The position numbers and the translations under genes were made by a program. The notes below the pieces were generated by a model that searched no databases, was not told the origin of the DNA, and saw nothing but the letters and a program-made list of their open reading frames with translations. From the NCBI GenBank assembly GCA_030760725.1, contig JASWHV010000012.1, positions 39,401,652-39,465,651 on the forward strand: a stretch of 64,000 bases of DNA, given 5' to 3'. This document shows positions 46,349 through 57,727 of this stretch, one piece after another (position 1 is the first letter of the stretch; every line of letters starts with the position of its first letter). Source of the DNA: Neostapfia colusana (lineage: Eukaryota; Streptophyta; Magnoliopsida; Poales; Poaceae).

Positions 46349-49300
46349 TGACGCGACCCGCTCAACCGAGACAGGCCACTCGCCCGGGAATCGCATTGGG
46401 TGGTGCCGTGTTGTGCGGCACCCAACAGCACACATATGAGGAACAATGTATTACATAAAACAATAGCGGAAGCTTACAAGTTTTTCTTTGTAAATACTTT
46501 ACATCAAGTAACTACAGCGGAAGTCTATATGAACTCACGTCGAATAACTAAGAGCACTCGAGATGAAGTCCAGCCCGCGGACTCCTCTCGCTAGCAACAC
46601 GAAGACAAGCAGCAGCGGCTGGGTTCTCCATGTGTTACCTGACTCGGGAGTCCCCGAGTCTCACCGGACAACCTTCTTTTCAGCATCGTTGTTAACCTGC
46701 AAAACCACTTATATAGCAAGCGTGAGCACATAGGCTCAGCAAGTCTGACCCGTCTCTCCTAAACAAGAAACTCTACATGCACGACAGTTACAATTGGGTC
46801 GGCTAGATTTGCATAAAGGACTCGCCTAAAGTTGATCCTTAACGTTCAGATTTTAAGCCTCATTGTGCAGACCTTGAGCCGAAAAGCATCGCAACTCCAC
46901 AATAAAACAAGAAACGCTTTGTTGCGATGCTCCTTGCACAAAGTGAAAGTAAACTTTAATGAGCCTATCTTTAATTCAATCATGGTTGCAATACAAGTTA
47001 TAGCACAGCCTTATCAAGTTCAAAGATAAACAATTCCAGTTGTTACTACGTCAAGACGCAGTGGGCAAGTATGCTCATATAACCGTGAGCGACGGTGATT
47101 CGAATCAGTACACGCCCGGACTACACGACACGTACACCCGTACTCCGAGTTGCCGGCAGCAACCTCGACTGACGTTGTACGCGGCCACCTTTCCCAAGAT
47201 CTTCCACATTGGACGCAGTCCAACTGCCCCGAGTACGCAAGCTCCCTCAAGGTACATACCCGCTGTGGTATGTTCTTGAGCGAGGTACCTCCTGCTACCC
47301 TGACGCCAAAAGCCTAAGGCAGTTGGAAAAGTTCCACTATGGATCCCCTAAGGTACATCGGTTTCCTGGGTCCCATATAGCCAGTATGTGCCCGGTACAC
47401 AACTCAAACTTGTCCAACAGGGCCAAGCACGGACGGGCCTTAACCGACACAGGCAGGGCTATGCATGCACGGCCTGCAACTTGCTGCATATAAACCTCCC
47501 TGCCCAGTCTCCGTTTCTTATATGGGAACTTTCCTCATCTTCTCTAAATTGGACCCGTTCCAAGTACCCCAGCCCTAAACTGGCGAGTAGATTCCAACTA
47601 CTCGTCTTCTACCGGACCTTTCCTACTAACATTAGCGTAGCCAAATTTCCTCGAGGATTTGCTAATCTACCCTTTCTCTTATAGGTGTTTCTGGTCATGC
47701 AAGTGGGGTTTTCAATATCATCTAGACGTAATGCAAGCAACGATGCAAAGCTATGATTTCTACAAATGAAAATGCTTTATAAAACGGTTCAAATGCAAAC
47801 CGGGGCTTGCCTGTTTTGCAGGTGACTACTGTTACAATCAGTTAGTGATGATCACTTGGAGCTTGATCACTTGTTTTCCTCCCTCCTTGATCTTCACTTC
47901 AAGTCCTTATCACCTTATTCACGTATATGCTACACGATATGATCATGCATATGTATTTAATTGAAAAGCTTTTGCTCACAAGATTTAATGACAGTTTTAA
48001 AACTGGAACTCTGTTTAAGAATTTAAAATGACACTGGTGCTAGTGGTTTGGGTTGGGTTTAACACCATGATCAAGTGTTGAGTGCTTCTTCCCACTTAAG
48101 TGTTGATCACCTTAAGAAATCACACATGACAGTGGTGATCCAGAGCTCTAATGGAGCTGAGAATTTTCATGGGAGTTCCTTGTCACAGGAAAGTCCTCTG
48201 GACCAAAATTTAGCACATTTCATGGAATGGTTTATTCAGAATAATTCTCTAAGTGTTTAGTCAAAGATGAATTAATTCTGAGGTAACATCCATGTTCATG
48301 TCAAACTCAGTGAACAACAATTTCAATTATATTTCATAGAGTCTACATGAATTTTCCTAGGATTTTGGAGCTAAGAATTTCCCAGAACTGAATTTACAAG
48401 TTTTGGAAATTCTCTGAAAATGTTTCTGTATTCATTTGAATACAGGAACTTACAATCTGAATTACCCTGATTAATTCAACTCCTAGTGAGCTGAAACTTT
48501 TACAGGAGTCTAATAACACCCTACAGAATATTCTGGCAAAATATGAGGATTTTTGGATAAACCAAACCCCCTCTAAAATTCTTTTGCTGAAAAGATTTAA
48601 AGAATTTTCCAGAATTAAATAAAGACTTTCATACAAATTGGGTTGCATAATTGGATAGAGTTTGTCAATCTGAATCTAACCCAATTTGAATCACTAAATT
48701 TGGAGGTTCCTAGCAAAAGTTATGCTCTTCTAAAGTTTGGGGAAAAATCTGGGATTTGAATAAATCTGGGGAAAAGTTTAAACCTGACTGTGGGCCATGG
48801 GGCACGTGTCACTTACAGAATCAAAGGCACACGGGGCCACACATATTCCTCTGTGCAGTCACACGGGATCCCACAGCCACAGAGGATCAGGGTTTTAAAC
48901 TCTCTCTCACTGACGACTGGGCCCGCCGACCCCTTCTTCTACCTCGGGTCAGTTCCTGCGCTCAGGGTGCCCGCGCCGCCGCCCTCGCCGGAGATCGCCG
49001 GAACTCGATCTCCCGGCCTCGGCTCGAGCCCTTGCTCACCGCAAGAGCCTAACCTGCCCTGCTGAGCACGATGGTAAGGTTTCCCCGAGCCGGCAAAACC
49101 CCTACGGTAGCTAGCGACGCTGCGGCAGCCCGGCACTTCATCGGCGACGTCGGCCGGACATTCTAGTGCACCAACAGTTCGAAAAAATGGTGCTACAGCA
49201 CCAGTGAACGATGGGGAAGCTCGGCCTAGCATCAAAAACGTTCGGGAACCATGGTAAATCTGCTTTCACCGTGCGACCGCAGTCCCCCGGTTTGGTTGCC

Positions 49301-50610
49301 GGTAGAAAATCCCGAAATACTCGCTCTAGGTGCAGTTTGAGGCTAGAAACGTGAAGAGCAAAGGATCGCCTACTACTTTGGACCCTTCTTGCAAACTGTG
49401 ATGAACAAATATTGAGAATTGAAGAGGAATTCGGGATTACCGTGCCGGAAGGTCAGAGGGAGTACGCCGGAGCAATTTTTCCGAATTCCCTCCTGGTGAT
49501 GCATGGCACGGTCTGATCTTTGGAGGGGAGCAGCAGGGTGCCTTGGCGCGTCCAGAGGCGCGGGCACTTGGTCGTGATACTCACCAGATTGAGCTGTCCA
49601 CGGACGCCTCCCAATCGATCCTTGTTCGGCCGCCGCACGGCCGTGGTGTACCCGGGGTAGGAGGGCCGATCCTCGGTCAGGGACGCGTTGAGGAGGGAGA
49701 GGGAGCTGCGCCGGTGCTATCTGGCTATTGACCAGCTGTTGTTCGCGCCTGTTTGAGCCGGCTGTCGAGCAAACGACGGCGGCGGCGTTGGTGCTGTTCA
49801 GGGCGCGAGGGGAGAAGAAACAGAGTGGTTCCTCGGGGCTGTGGTAAGAGGACACGGCCGAGGTGATAAGAAGAAGAAAGCAGCTCGCCAGGCGCCCACT
49901 GGTGAAGCAGGTGGTGGCTCGGCGCTGCCCGGTGTCGATCGGTGCTGCCCTCGGTGTCGATCACCCGGGGAGGCAAAACAGAGACCCAACATTGAGATCT
50001 TTTGCAAGTTTTCAGTTCACACAATGACATGTGGGACCCACTGATCAGTCCTCCTTATCCCCTCTCCAAATATCTCCCAAGTTTGAATGTTGAGTGAATT
50101 CAATTGTGGGAGTTCAAATCTGGTATGCATTTGGATAATTGGGCAAGTTTCATCCAAATTCAAACATGCATTAGAATTCTTTGTCTTTTAAAGTCCATTT
50201 TGCAAAATGGGTTGCAAACTATTTCCATAAATCATGAAACTTTGCACACCCCCTAATTTGGACCCAAGGAATTCAAATATGAAATCTGATTTTTATTTTG
50301 GCTGCTGCAAATGAGATTTTTAGCACAGCAGTTTTGAATTCCATTGTGTTTTTCTCATTTAAATTTTTGTTTGAACAAATTGTTCCAAATCTGATTTTTG
50401 TTTTCTCACACATATGGGAACTTCCCATCCTTGTTTTAGACCCCTCTAGGGTTCCAAGTTCTCAAATGAACATTTGACTTGTGTGAAGAAAGCCCTCATG
50501 TGTGTTATCACATGTGGGAAAAAGTTTTAACAAGTCCCAAATTTCATACACATGAAACAAAACTTTGCAAACAAGTGTTTCTTTGTATTCATAATTTTGG
50601 GACCTTTACA
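46349..50610 (-). repeat. Element G 5' LTR (4262 bp)
   Basis: Nearly identical to 35980-40242. Terminal hairpin 46402-46422, stem-loop 46885-46931, palindrome-hairpin 47082-47106, quasi-palindrome 47794-47811, GC-rich core about 48770-50020. Confidence 0.95.
46885..46931 (-). ncRNA. 47-nt stem-loop, G 5' LTR
   Basis: Perfect 11-bp stem, with one base changed in the loop (AATAAAACAAG in place of AATCAAACAAG). Confidence 0.74.
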
Positions 50611-50615
50611 ATAAC

Positions 50616-53600
50616 TCGACACATACGCCCGCCTCTGAAGACCCAACTCTGGCATCCTTCATTACGTCGTATGTGGCAACCTTTCTCAGGACACTAAACT
50701 GTAGAACCGGTCACGCCGTCTCGGGCTCATAGGTCTAACGAGACGATGTGGTATGCCTCTACAATCCAGTGAACCTGGTACATCGGTTTCCTGGTTCCCA
50801 TATATCAGTAAGCATCCGGTACACAACTCAATACTTGCTCAGCGGGGCTGCATACTCTTCGGTCCTTGACCGACACGGGCAGAGCTACTCGACCAAGACC
50901 TCGTCTTGTCGCTACCTAACTCTCCTGCCCGGTCTCATATTTAGAAACGTAAACTTTAGTTTGCCTCTCTTTCCAACCCCACTTATGTGATCCTAAAACA
51001 ACGCTCGCGAGTAGATTCCAACTACTCGTCTTCTATCGGATGTCCTAGCCTATTTAGCACGGCCTTATTCTACAGTGATGACACATGCTACCCTTGACCT
51101 CAGGGTTCATGTTTGGTTATGCAAGTGGAGTATCAACATCCTTGACCTAATGCACATACAAACCTTGACCAAATGTAGTGAACAAAGGGAAAACTTTAAA
51201 AACAACTTAAGGGCAAACCGGGGCTTGCCTTGGTTTTGCAGGTGACTAAAGTCAGATAAGATGAAGTTAGTTGCTGATGATGACTTGAAGCTTAATCCCT
51301 GCCATCTTGCTCCTTGATCAAATCTTCACTCATCCACGTTTAACCACTACACGTTATGAATATGCATACATGTTTAATTATAAATCCTTTTGCTAACAAG
51401 TTCTAAAGACAAGTTTGAAACTGGAACTTTGTTTAAGAATTTAAAATGAAACTGGTGCTAGTGGTTTGGGTTTGTGTTTAAGCACTATCATAAGGTGATG
51501 AGTGGGGTTTCATCACTTGGGTGGGGATCAACTAATAAGGTTGAACAGGACATAATGATCCAGGGCTCCAATGGAGCTGGAAAATTTCTTGTGAGTTCCT
51601 TGTCACAAGAAAGTCCTCTGGACCAAAATTCAGAATGTTTCATTGAATAGGTCACCCAGAACAATTCCCTAAGCATTTAGGCATAAAGGAATTAATTCTG
51701 ATTAAACTTGCACTTTCATGCAAATCCAAGTGAACCATAATTTCATACATCGCTCAGGGAGTATGTCTGAATTCTCCTATGATTTTTGGAGCTAAGGAAT
51801 GCCTAGAACTGAATTTCCATGTTTTGGAAATTCTCTGAAAATGTTTCTGTATTTATTTGAATACAGAAACTTGGAATTAGAATTACCCTAACTAATCAAC
51901 TACGAATGAGCTGAAACTTTTACAGGAGTCTCCTAATATCCTAAAGAATATCCTGGCAAAATTTGGGGAACTTTGGATGAACCAAACTCCCTCTAAAATT
52001 CTTTTTCTGAAAAGTTTTAAAGAATTTTCCAGAATATTCTATTGGTTTTCATGCAAATTGGGTTGCATATTCGGATAGATCTTTTCACCCTGAATCCAAC
52101 CCAATTTGAATCACTAAATTTGGAGCTTCCTAACAAAGGTTATGTGGTTCTAAAGTTGGAACTAAATCTGGAATTCAAATTAAATCGGGGAAATATTTAA
52201 ACTCTGACAGTGACCCCATCCCCACGTGTCAACCGCTGGGATCGCGCCACACGGGGCCGCAACCTTTTCCCGTGCCACCACACTGGATCACACGCCACAG
52301 CTGATCCGGATTTTTAATCTTCAGCTCCAGCGCCTCCCCCTCGTCGGCGCTCCACTGATGCTTGCCGGACCCGGCTTCCCGGCCGTCCCTCGGCCGGAGA
52401 CTCGCCGCCTGGGGGTTTTCAGGGTCGGGGAACATGTCTACGGGGTTGGCTCGGGTTGCCAGTGGCCGGAAGTAGGCCGGCGACGTGCGCACACCTCGGT
52501 GAGACTTCGGCGCCGTGGCACGAGCACCCTAGGCCGCCAAAAGTTCGGCGGACGCGCTCTAAAGCAGCAGTGGAGGTTAGGCTAACTCAGCACGGCCTCA
52601 AACTGGCTCGAAAACGGTGGCAAGTGAGGGTTCACCGTGTGCCCGGCGGTCCCCGCCATGATCGCCGCCCGAAAATCTCAAAATTAGCTGTAACCACGGT
52701 GTTTCCAGCTAGGGTTGTGAAGGGGACCGGACCGCCGTTAAGCCTAGACCCTTTGTGCACGAGTTGGTGATCTCTAAGTGCAAATTAAGCGCGAATTTGA
52801 GAAATCCTTACCAGAGGGTCCGTGGTTCGTCTCCGGAGGAAAAACTTCACATTCTGTCACTGAGGATCACCGTTTGAGCTGAGCTCCGGGGAGAAGTACC
52901 GCGGTGGTACGGCGCACCTCTGAGCGTTGCTGCTTGAGCGTGAAACCCACGGTGGTGAGCTGCCCACGAGAGCCCGACGTCGGTTTCCAACGTTTACCCC
53001 TCGGCTTCGGCGCTGATCTTCAGATTACGGCCAACAGCAGCCCCGAACGCCGGAGCTGAGCTGGGGAAACTCTTGTGCACACGCTGGCGCTCCTCTTTCG
53101 TGTTGCTAGCTCGAGCAGCCGGGGAACGATGCTGGCTCATGATCGGGGCGAACAGGCGCGGCGCCGGCGGCTGGTTTTCTCGGGAGAAAACAGAACAGGG
53201 GCTCGTGGGGCGGTTTTGTGGCCGACAGAACACGGCGTAGGGGAGATAAGGGCGCGGGGGAACCGACGTTGAAGCAGCTCGGGAGCTGGCTGCGTCGTCG
53301 CCTCGGTGGCGCGCGCGTGGACGTCGGCTGCTCGGCACCTTCGAGCGAAAAGCAGGAAGCCGGTTGAGTCCGAACAGAGGAAAATATTGCTTAAGTGCTA
53401 AGTCTTCCCCTCTCCTCAATGACAATTGGGTCCCACTCATCTCCTCTCCTAAATATCCAAATTTTGGCACCTTGTAAACTTCAGCTATTAGGGATCCAAA
53501 CTCAAAGGTCATTTTGCCATTTGACAATTTGTGCCACAGTTTCAAATTTAAATTCAAATTTGGGTGACTCTTACAAGTTCCTTTCATATTCATATCAAAG

Positions 53601-54647
53601 CCTCTCAAAATTTGCTCAAAACTTGGCCCCCTCCTTATTTGGACCTGAGGAACTCAAATATGCCCTCTGATCCTTGAGTTGGCCATTGCAATTACAACTT
53701 TTTAAATAACAGTTTGAATTTCCTCTTGGGAAATGGTCTTCTTCTCTTTGAAGTAAATCCTTTGATTCAAACTGAATATTTAAGTCCTCTTTTGTGATGA
53801 CCCATCTGAATTTGGGTGAAACACTTTAGTTTGCTCCTAGCCCATGCTTGATCAATTTTGGTCCCAAGCTGAACCTCACAAGTTCAGTTTGACCATGCCC
53901 CTCCAATTTGAATTTGAAGGTGATATCAAACAATGCTTTGAACAAGTGGTATATGAGCTTGGAATCTCTCAAATTTTGGAACTTAAGCACTTTAATACCT
54001 GAGGACTGCAATGGTCATCTCACATATATGCTTTTGGACCATCTGAACATAAATGCTTTGCAAGGGTTCAAAAATGGGGTTTAAACTTCCCTCCCCTCTA
54101 CTCATAGGAAATGTGCATATGAGTTAGATTTTTGAGAGTGAAATCCTTTCCCGGGTTAACATGTGTTCAATAGGAGTTAAAGAAGATCTTAACTCTTCCC
54201 ACATGTCCATGTTTGAGTTTATCATTTTATGTGACATAACTCAAGTCATTCCCTTGCATAACATGTTTGAATTCAGCATGAACTCAACATGATCATAGTC
54301 CATTCCCTTTTTGGCTCACCCTCAAATCAGAAAGTTGCCACCACATTCTCCTCAATTTAAATGTATGAGGCTCCATGTGTATACAAAAGTTTGGCAGTAA
54401 TTTGAGCTGAGTCTTTGAGACTAAAGACCTTATTTTTGTTCTTTCTCATGTACATGTATGATTACACATGAGTTTAACTCCACCTTGGTCCAACACCTTC
54501 AAAGGTATGCTGGAACCCATGTGGTTGCACCTCATGTATACCATCCCATGTAAGAAAGTTTTTTTGTAAGTCCCATTTTTCATGAACAGAAACACAATGA
54601 CGTTCCATCATCGGTTCCTTTGCATTCACGTTTTTGGGACTTTTACA
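50616..54647 (-). repeat. Element F 5' LTR, segment 2
   Basis: Resumes after the ATAAC repeat and matches 28427-32501. About 44 bases are missing near 52326 in the GC-rich core (52200-53370). It ends GGGACTTTTACA at 54647, followed by the TTTAC repeat. The 204-codon frame 52994-53608 is the counterpart of the one in the other LTR. Confidence 0.92.
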
Positions 54648-54652
54648 TTTAC

Positions 54653-54751
54653 ATGCTCTTCACAAGTGTTCATGAGATATCCACCACATGAGCTGTGGTG
54701 TTGTGAGGTGATGAACATTTTTTTTGCAATTCACTTTCTTGAGCTTTTAAA
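54653..54751 (-). repeat. Element D 3' LTR, segment 3 (LTR start)
   Basis: 99 bases matching 59942-60040 of the 5' LTR. The LTR terminus is mutated: GAGCTTTTAAA instead of GGGCTTTTACA, so the canonical TG end is lost. Confidence 0.88.
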
Positions 54752-54769
54752 TCCCTCCCCCCTTAAAAG
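54752..54769 (-). other. Polypurine tract of element D
   Basis: Plus-strand TCCCTCCCCCCTTAAAAG next to the LTR start. Confidence 0.87.
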
Positions 54770-54817
54770 AATCTCGTCCCGACATTATAAAAGAAGAGAC
54801 GACGATGTAAGAAGAGA

Positions 54818-54996
54818 TTACCCATGATGAGACGCCATGAAATCCGAGTAGTTTGAGCGAAGGAATTCCTCGCTCTCCCACGTCGCTTCTTCAGCGGTGT
54901 GGTTGCTCCACAGTATCTTGTAGAACCACAACGTTCGGCTACGTGTGGTCTGAGCCTTCTCATCAATAATTGCCACTGGATATTCAGCATACGTCA
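54818..54996 (-). pseudogene. Element D chromodomain stub
   Basis: The minus strand reads TYAEYPVAIIDEKAQTT, FYKILWSNHTAEEATWES and FLRSNYSDFM, then a stop (TAA, 54818-54820). This is the C-terminal end of pol with the chromodomain well preserved. Everything from mid-gag to here is missing and replaced by a short foreign LTR end. Confidence 0.85.
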
Positions 54997-55146
54997 TGTG
55001 ACGCCCTCAATTCTGTGGAAAACCACGGAACCGAGAACTAATGCATATGTGTGCCCAGGATGTTCATCACACATACACATACGTTCTACACACTGAATTC
55101 AGATTATATATTACCACGAATAACAGAGTTTATTACAATATCTCAT
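54997..55146 (-). repeat. Foreign LTR end inside element D
   Basis: About 150 bases that match neither gag nor pol. Read on the minus strand they contain AATAAA (55130-55135 complement) and end GGGCGTCACA, like the polyA-to-end part of another LTR family. They join the gag stub to the chromodomain stub. The origin is inferred. Confidence 0.5.
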
Positions 55147-55753
55147 GGTTGAAGGAACGGGAGTAGTCTTGGGCACTTGTCCCGCCCTGCTCCAGCTCCA
55201 AGAACTCTTGGAACTTCCTCTTCATTATTTTTGGAGGGATATGGTAGGCGCGGAATGCCTCCCGGAATTCTTCCCACTCCACGGCATGGCCAGCCGGCAA
55301 GGAGGCGACATAGTTCGCCCACCACTCACCAGCGGCACCGTGAAGCTGCTGCGCCGTGAACAGAGTCTTCTGACGCTCCGTACATTGGAGCTGCCCGAAC
55401 TTGGACTCAATTGTCCGCAGCCAGTTGTCGGCCTCCAGGGGTTCTGCTGCTTCAGTGAACACCGGAGGGTGCGTACTCATGAAGTCCGAGTATGTCACAA
55501 CATGGGGCTCACGAGACCCCCTCTCTTGACGCCCCCCCCCCCCCGCCTGGGATGTATTTTTCACGATCATGCGGAGCAGGTCGGTCTGCTCCTCACGATT
55601 TCCCACCAGGGCCACGATCACATCCGCTAGTGTAAGCGGAGGTGGCGGTGGTGGTTGTTGCTGCGGGGTACTGTCGTAGGCAGGTAGCTGGGAGTCATCA
55701 CCCCCATGCTGGCTAGAGCCACCGACCTCATGCGTGGCCCGTGTGCGAACCAT
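55147..55753 (-). pseudogene. Element D truncated gag
   Basis: Starts MVRTRATHEVGG at 55753, close to A's gag start. A polyproline stretch, the capsid-type region with [17 protein letters not shown] and [13 protein letters not shown], then a break at about residue 200 (YSRSFNH) with 5 foreign codons and a stop (55133). The knuckle, protease and all of pol up to the chromodomain are absent. A run of 13 C (55532-55544) encodes part of a glycine stretch and is prone to length errors. Confidence 0.85.
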
Positions 55754-57711
55754 CTGCGACCATACGACAATAAAGATCAGTCCTGCAACATACTTCATGC
55801 AGTCCAATAAAATAGGCGTAAAACATAATGACAGTAAGAGCATGCGATACATTTAGTATACAGATAATGTAATAACTTTGCACAAGATACACCATTACCA
55901 GACCAAATACAAGGTAGTTAAATCCAACTTGACGGACTTCCTCTTTGGAAGTTCATCTCAACTAGGTTTGGTCACTACGAGACGTTAACATCACTTTGTC
56001 ATCACGTATACTACCCTTTTATCCTCAATACGACACAAACATGGTCTATAGCAAAAGAAACTTGAGTAGAACACATACTCAAATCTTTCACCAGTTGAAG
56101 ATAACCCCTCATGAGTATGTTCTACACCATTGGGAGTACTCAACCCCCAAGGTACAACAATCTCTCAAATGAGTGCAACTGCCATCCCTCTGCCAGAATG
56201 ACCAGTTTCTACATATTCAAGATTTTGATCTGGCGCTGGGCATTTTCATGACTCAAGCTGAATACCAAAATTAAAGTTAACTTCAGTATCTTTCCAACGA
56301 GTATTTATTTGCCCTCAGATCAGCTCTGGTTAAAAAGTTATGATAATTCAAAGTCAATAGAATTTCTGGAAAGATTTCAACAGCACCTCCTTTGGTAGTT
56401 GCTGTTTTCAACTATAATTTCCACTGAATTCCGTGCTGCAATTGCAGAAACTTTGAATTACAAAGATGTAACACATCTCCTACCCTTTCCAAAGATGCAT
56501 TGTATGATAATTTTAGATTTTTCTACAGGAAGTTATGCTTGAAAAAAGAACTGTCCAGAGAGTGCTTTGAATCTGTGTTGGTTCTTGACAGTTTACAATC
56601 ATCTGGAAATTTCAGCCAGTTTAAGGTTGGATTCAGCCCAGGAAGTCGACAACAAAGTTGTATAGTACTTAAACACCTTTCCAGAACTATATTCCACAAC
56701 TCCATTGGCTAAATGATCTGTGAGTTATGCTCTGTTAAAGTTCAGCAGACTTTCTGCCAAAACAAAGCACTCTGTTTTTTTAATCCCTTTAAGCTAAACT
56801 GATTAACAATTGAATTTTCTACCCAACCAGGGTCCTACATGTTGAAACTTGGTGATTTTAGTTCCTGGTTATCATTATATTTCATGCACATGCTTATTAT
56901 ATGTCGGTACTACGTTCCTCACAAAAAGAAAATCCTTACCGGATCATACCGGCATATACATCTCAATTGTGGCACTAAACGGTCTCTCTCACACATATAC
57001 TACACGGGATACATATGTGGTTAGTACCTGCAGAAGAACACACACTAATGATGCACTCAAGGGTTCATTTCAGGCAGGTCCATATTTGAATGTAAATGCA
57101 AACACCCGTATCATTGCCATACGGCCGTCCTTGACTTAAGCCACGTCTCAAGGTACGTGATCTTGTTTTAACACCACACGACGGGGAACCCGAGTAGAGC
57201 GCGAACGGGTCGTCACGGTTGGGAAATCTATCACCCCAATAGATACCACCTACTTCCCTGCAGGGCATGCCGTTGGCAAGCGCTGCGTATGTCCTCCTGG
57301 GCTATTTCCAGACAAACACACTATCGCGTTACTGACCACACAATGGGGTCTCCACTTTCTTGCCTAATGCATGCTAGGGATCAGCGTTTCATATGAACTC
57401 AGGAACATGAAGAGTACAAGAGTTTCATATTAACGTCTCACACCAAGCTATGAGACCTATCCCTGAACCACATTCCTCATCAGGGGAGCTAACCGAAATT
57501 GAACCGCTTTCGGTGGCGTTCCTTACCATTTTTACCTGAGCATAGGTGCGTCGTTACATAATTAAAATTCAGAATTATAACACATAGGTTAGTCTTGCCA
57601 CTTTAATTAACTATGCTATTATAGTCCTTACTTGGGCAAACTAGTGAATCCTCACCGTAAACCTAAGTTTTCCCGTAGTACAGTTCATAATTAGTGTGTT
57701 GTCCCCAATGC
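55754..57711 (-). other. Element D leader
   Basis: About 1.96 kb without coding signal. One repeat module lies near 56340-56760 and the double hairpin at 57116-57173. The part 57130-57260 matches the leaders of A, B and F. Confidence 0.72.
57116..57173 (-). ncRNA. Leader double hairpin, element D
   Basis: The CCGTAT/ATACGG stem is perfect; the CCTTGA/TCAAGG stem keeps 6 of 7 pairs. Confidence 0.58.
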
Positions 57712-57724
57712 AGCTCTGATACCA
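57712..57724 (-). other. Primer-binding site of element D
   Basis: Plus-strand AGCTCTGATACCA, one base different from the other PBS, 3 bases from the LTR at 57728. Confidence 0.85.
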
Positions 57725-57727
57725 GCC

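Larger units (their letters stand above)
35980..50610 (-). mobile_element. Element G: complete chromovirus, minus strand
   Basis: The full element has 3' LTR 35980-40242, PPT 40243-40258, gag-pol 40314-44805, leader to 46332, PBS 46333-46345 and 5' LTR 46349-50610, between perfect ATAAC repeats. The LTRs differ at roughly 1.7% of positions over the first 500 bases compared by eye. That makes it the youngest insertion by nesting and one of recent type. It belongs to the same family as solo LTR E. Confidence 0.95.

Noticed and set aside
55532..55544. Run of 13 C as a regulatory or structural signal
   Set aside because: It lies within the glycine/proline-coding part of a degenerate gag and is better explained as homopolymer expansion or sequencing uncertainty.
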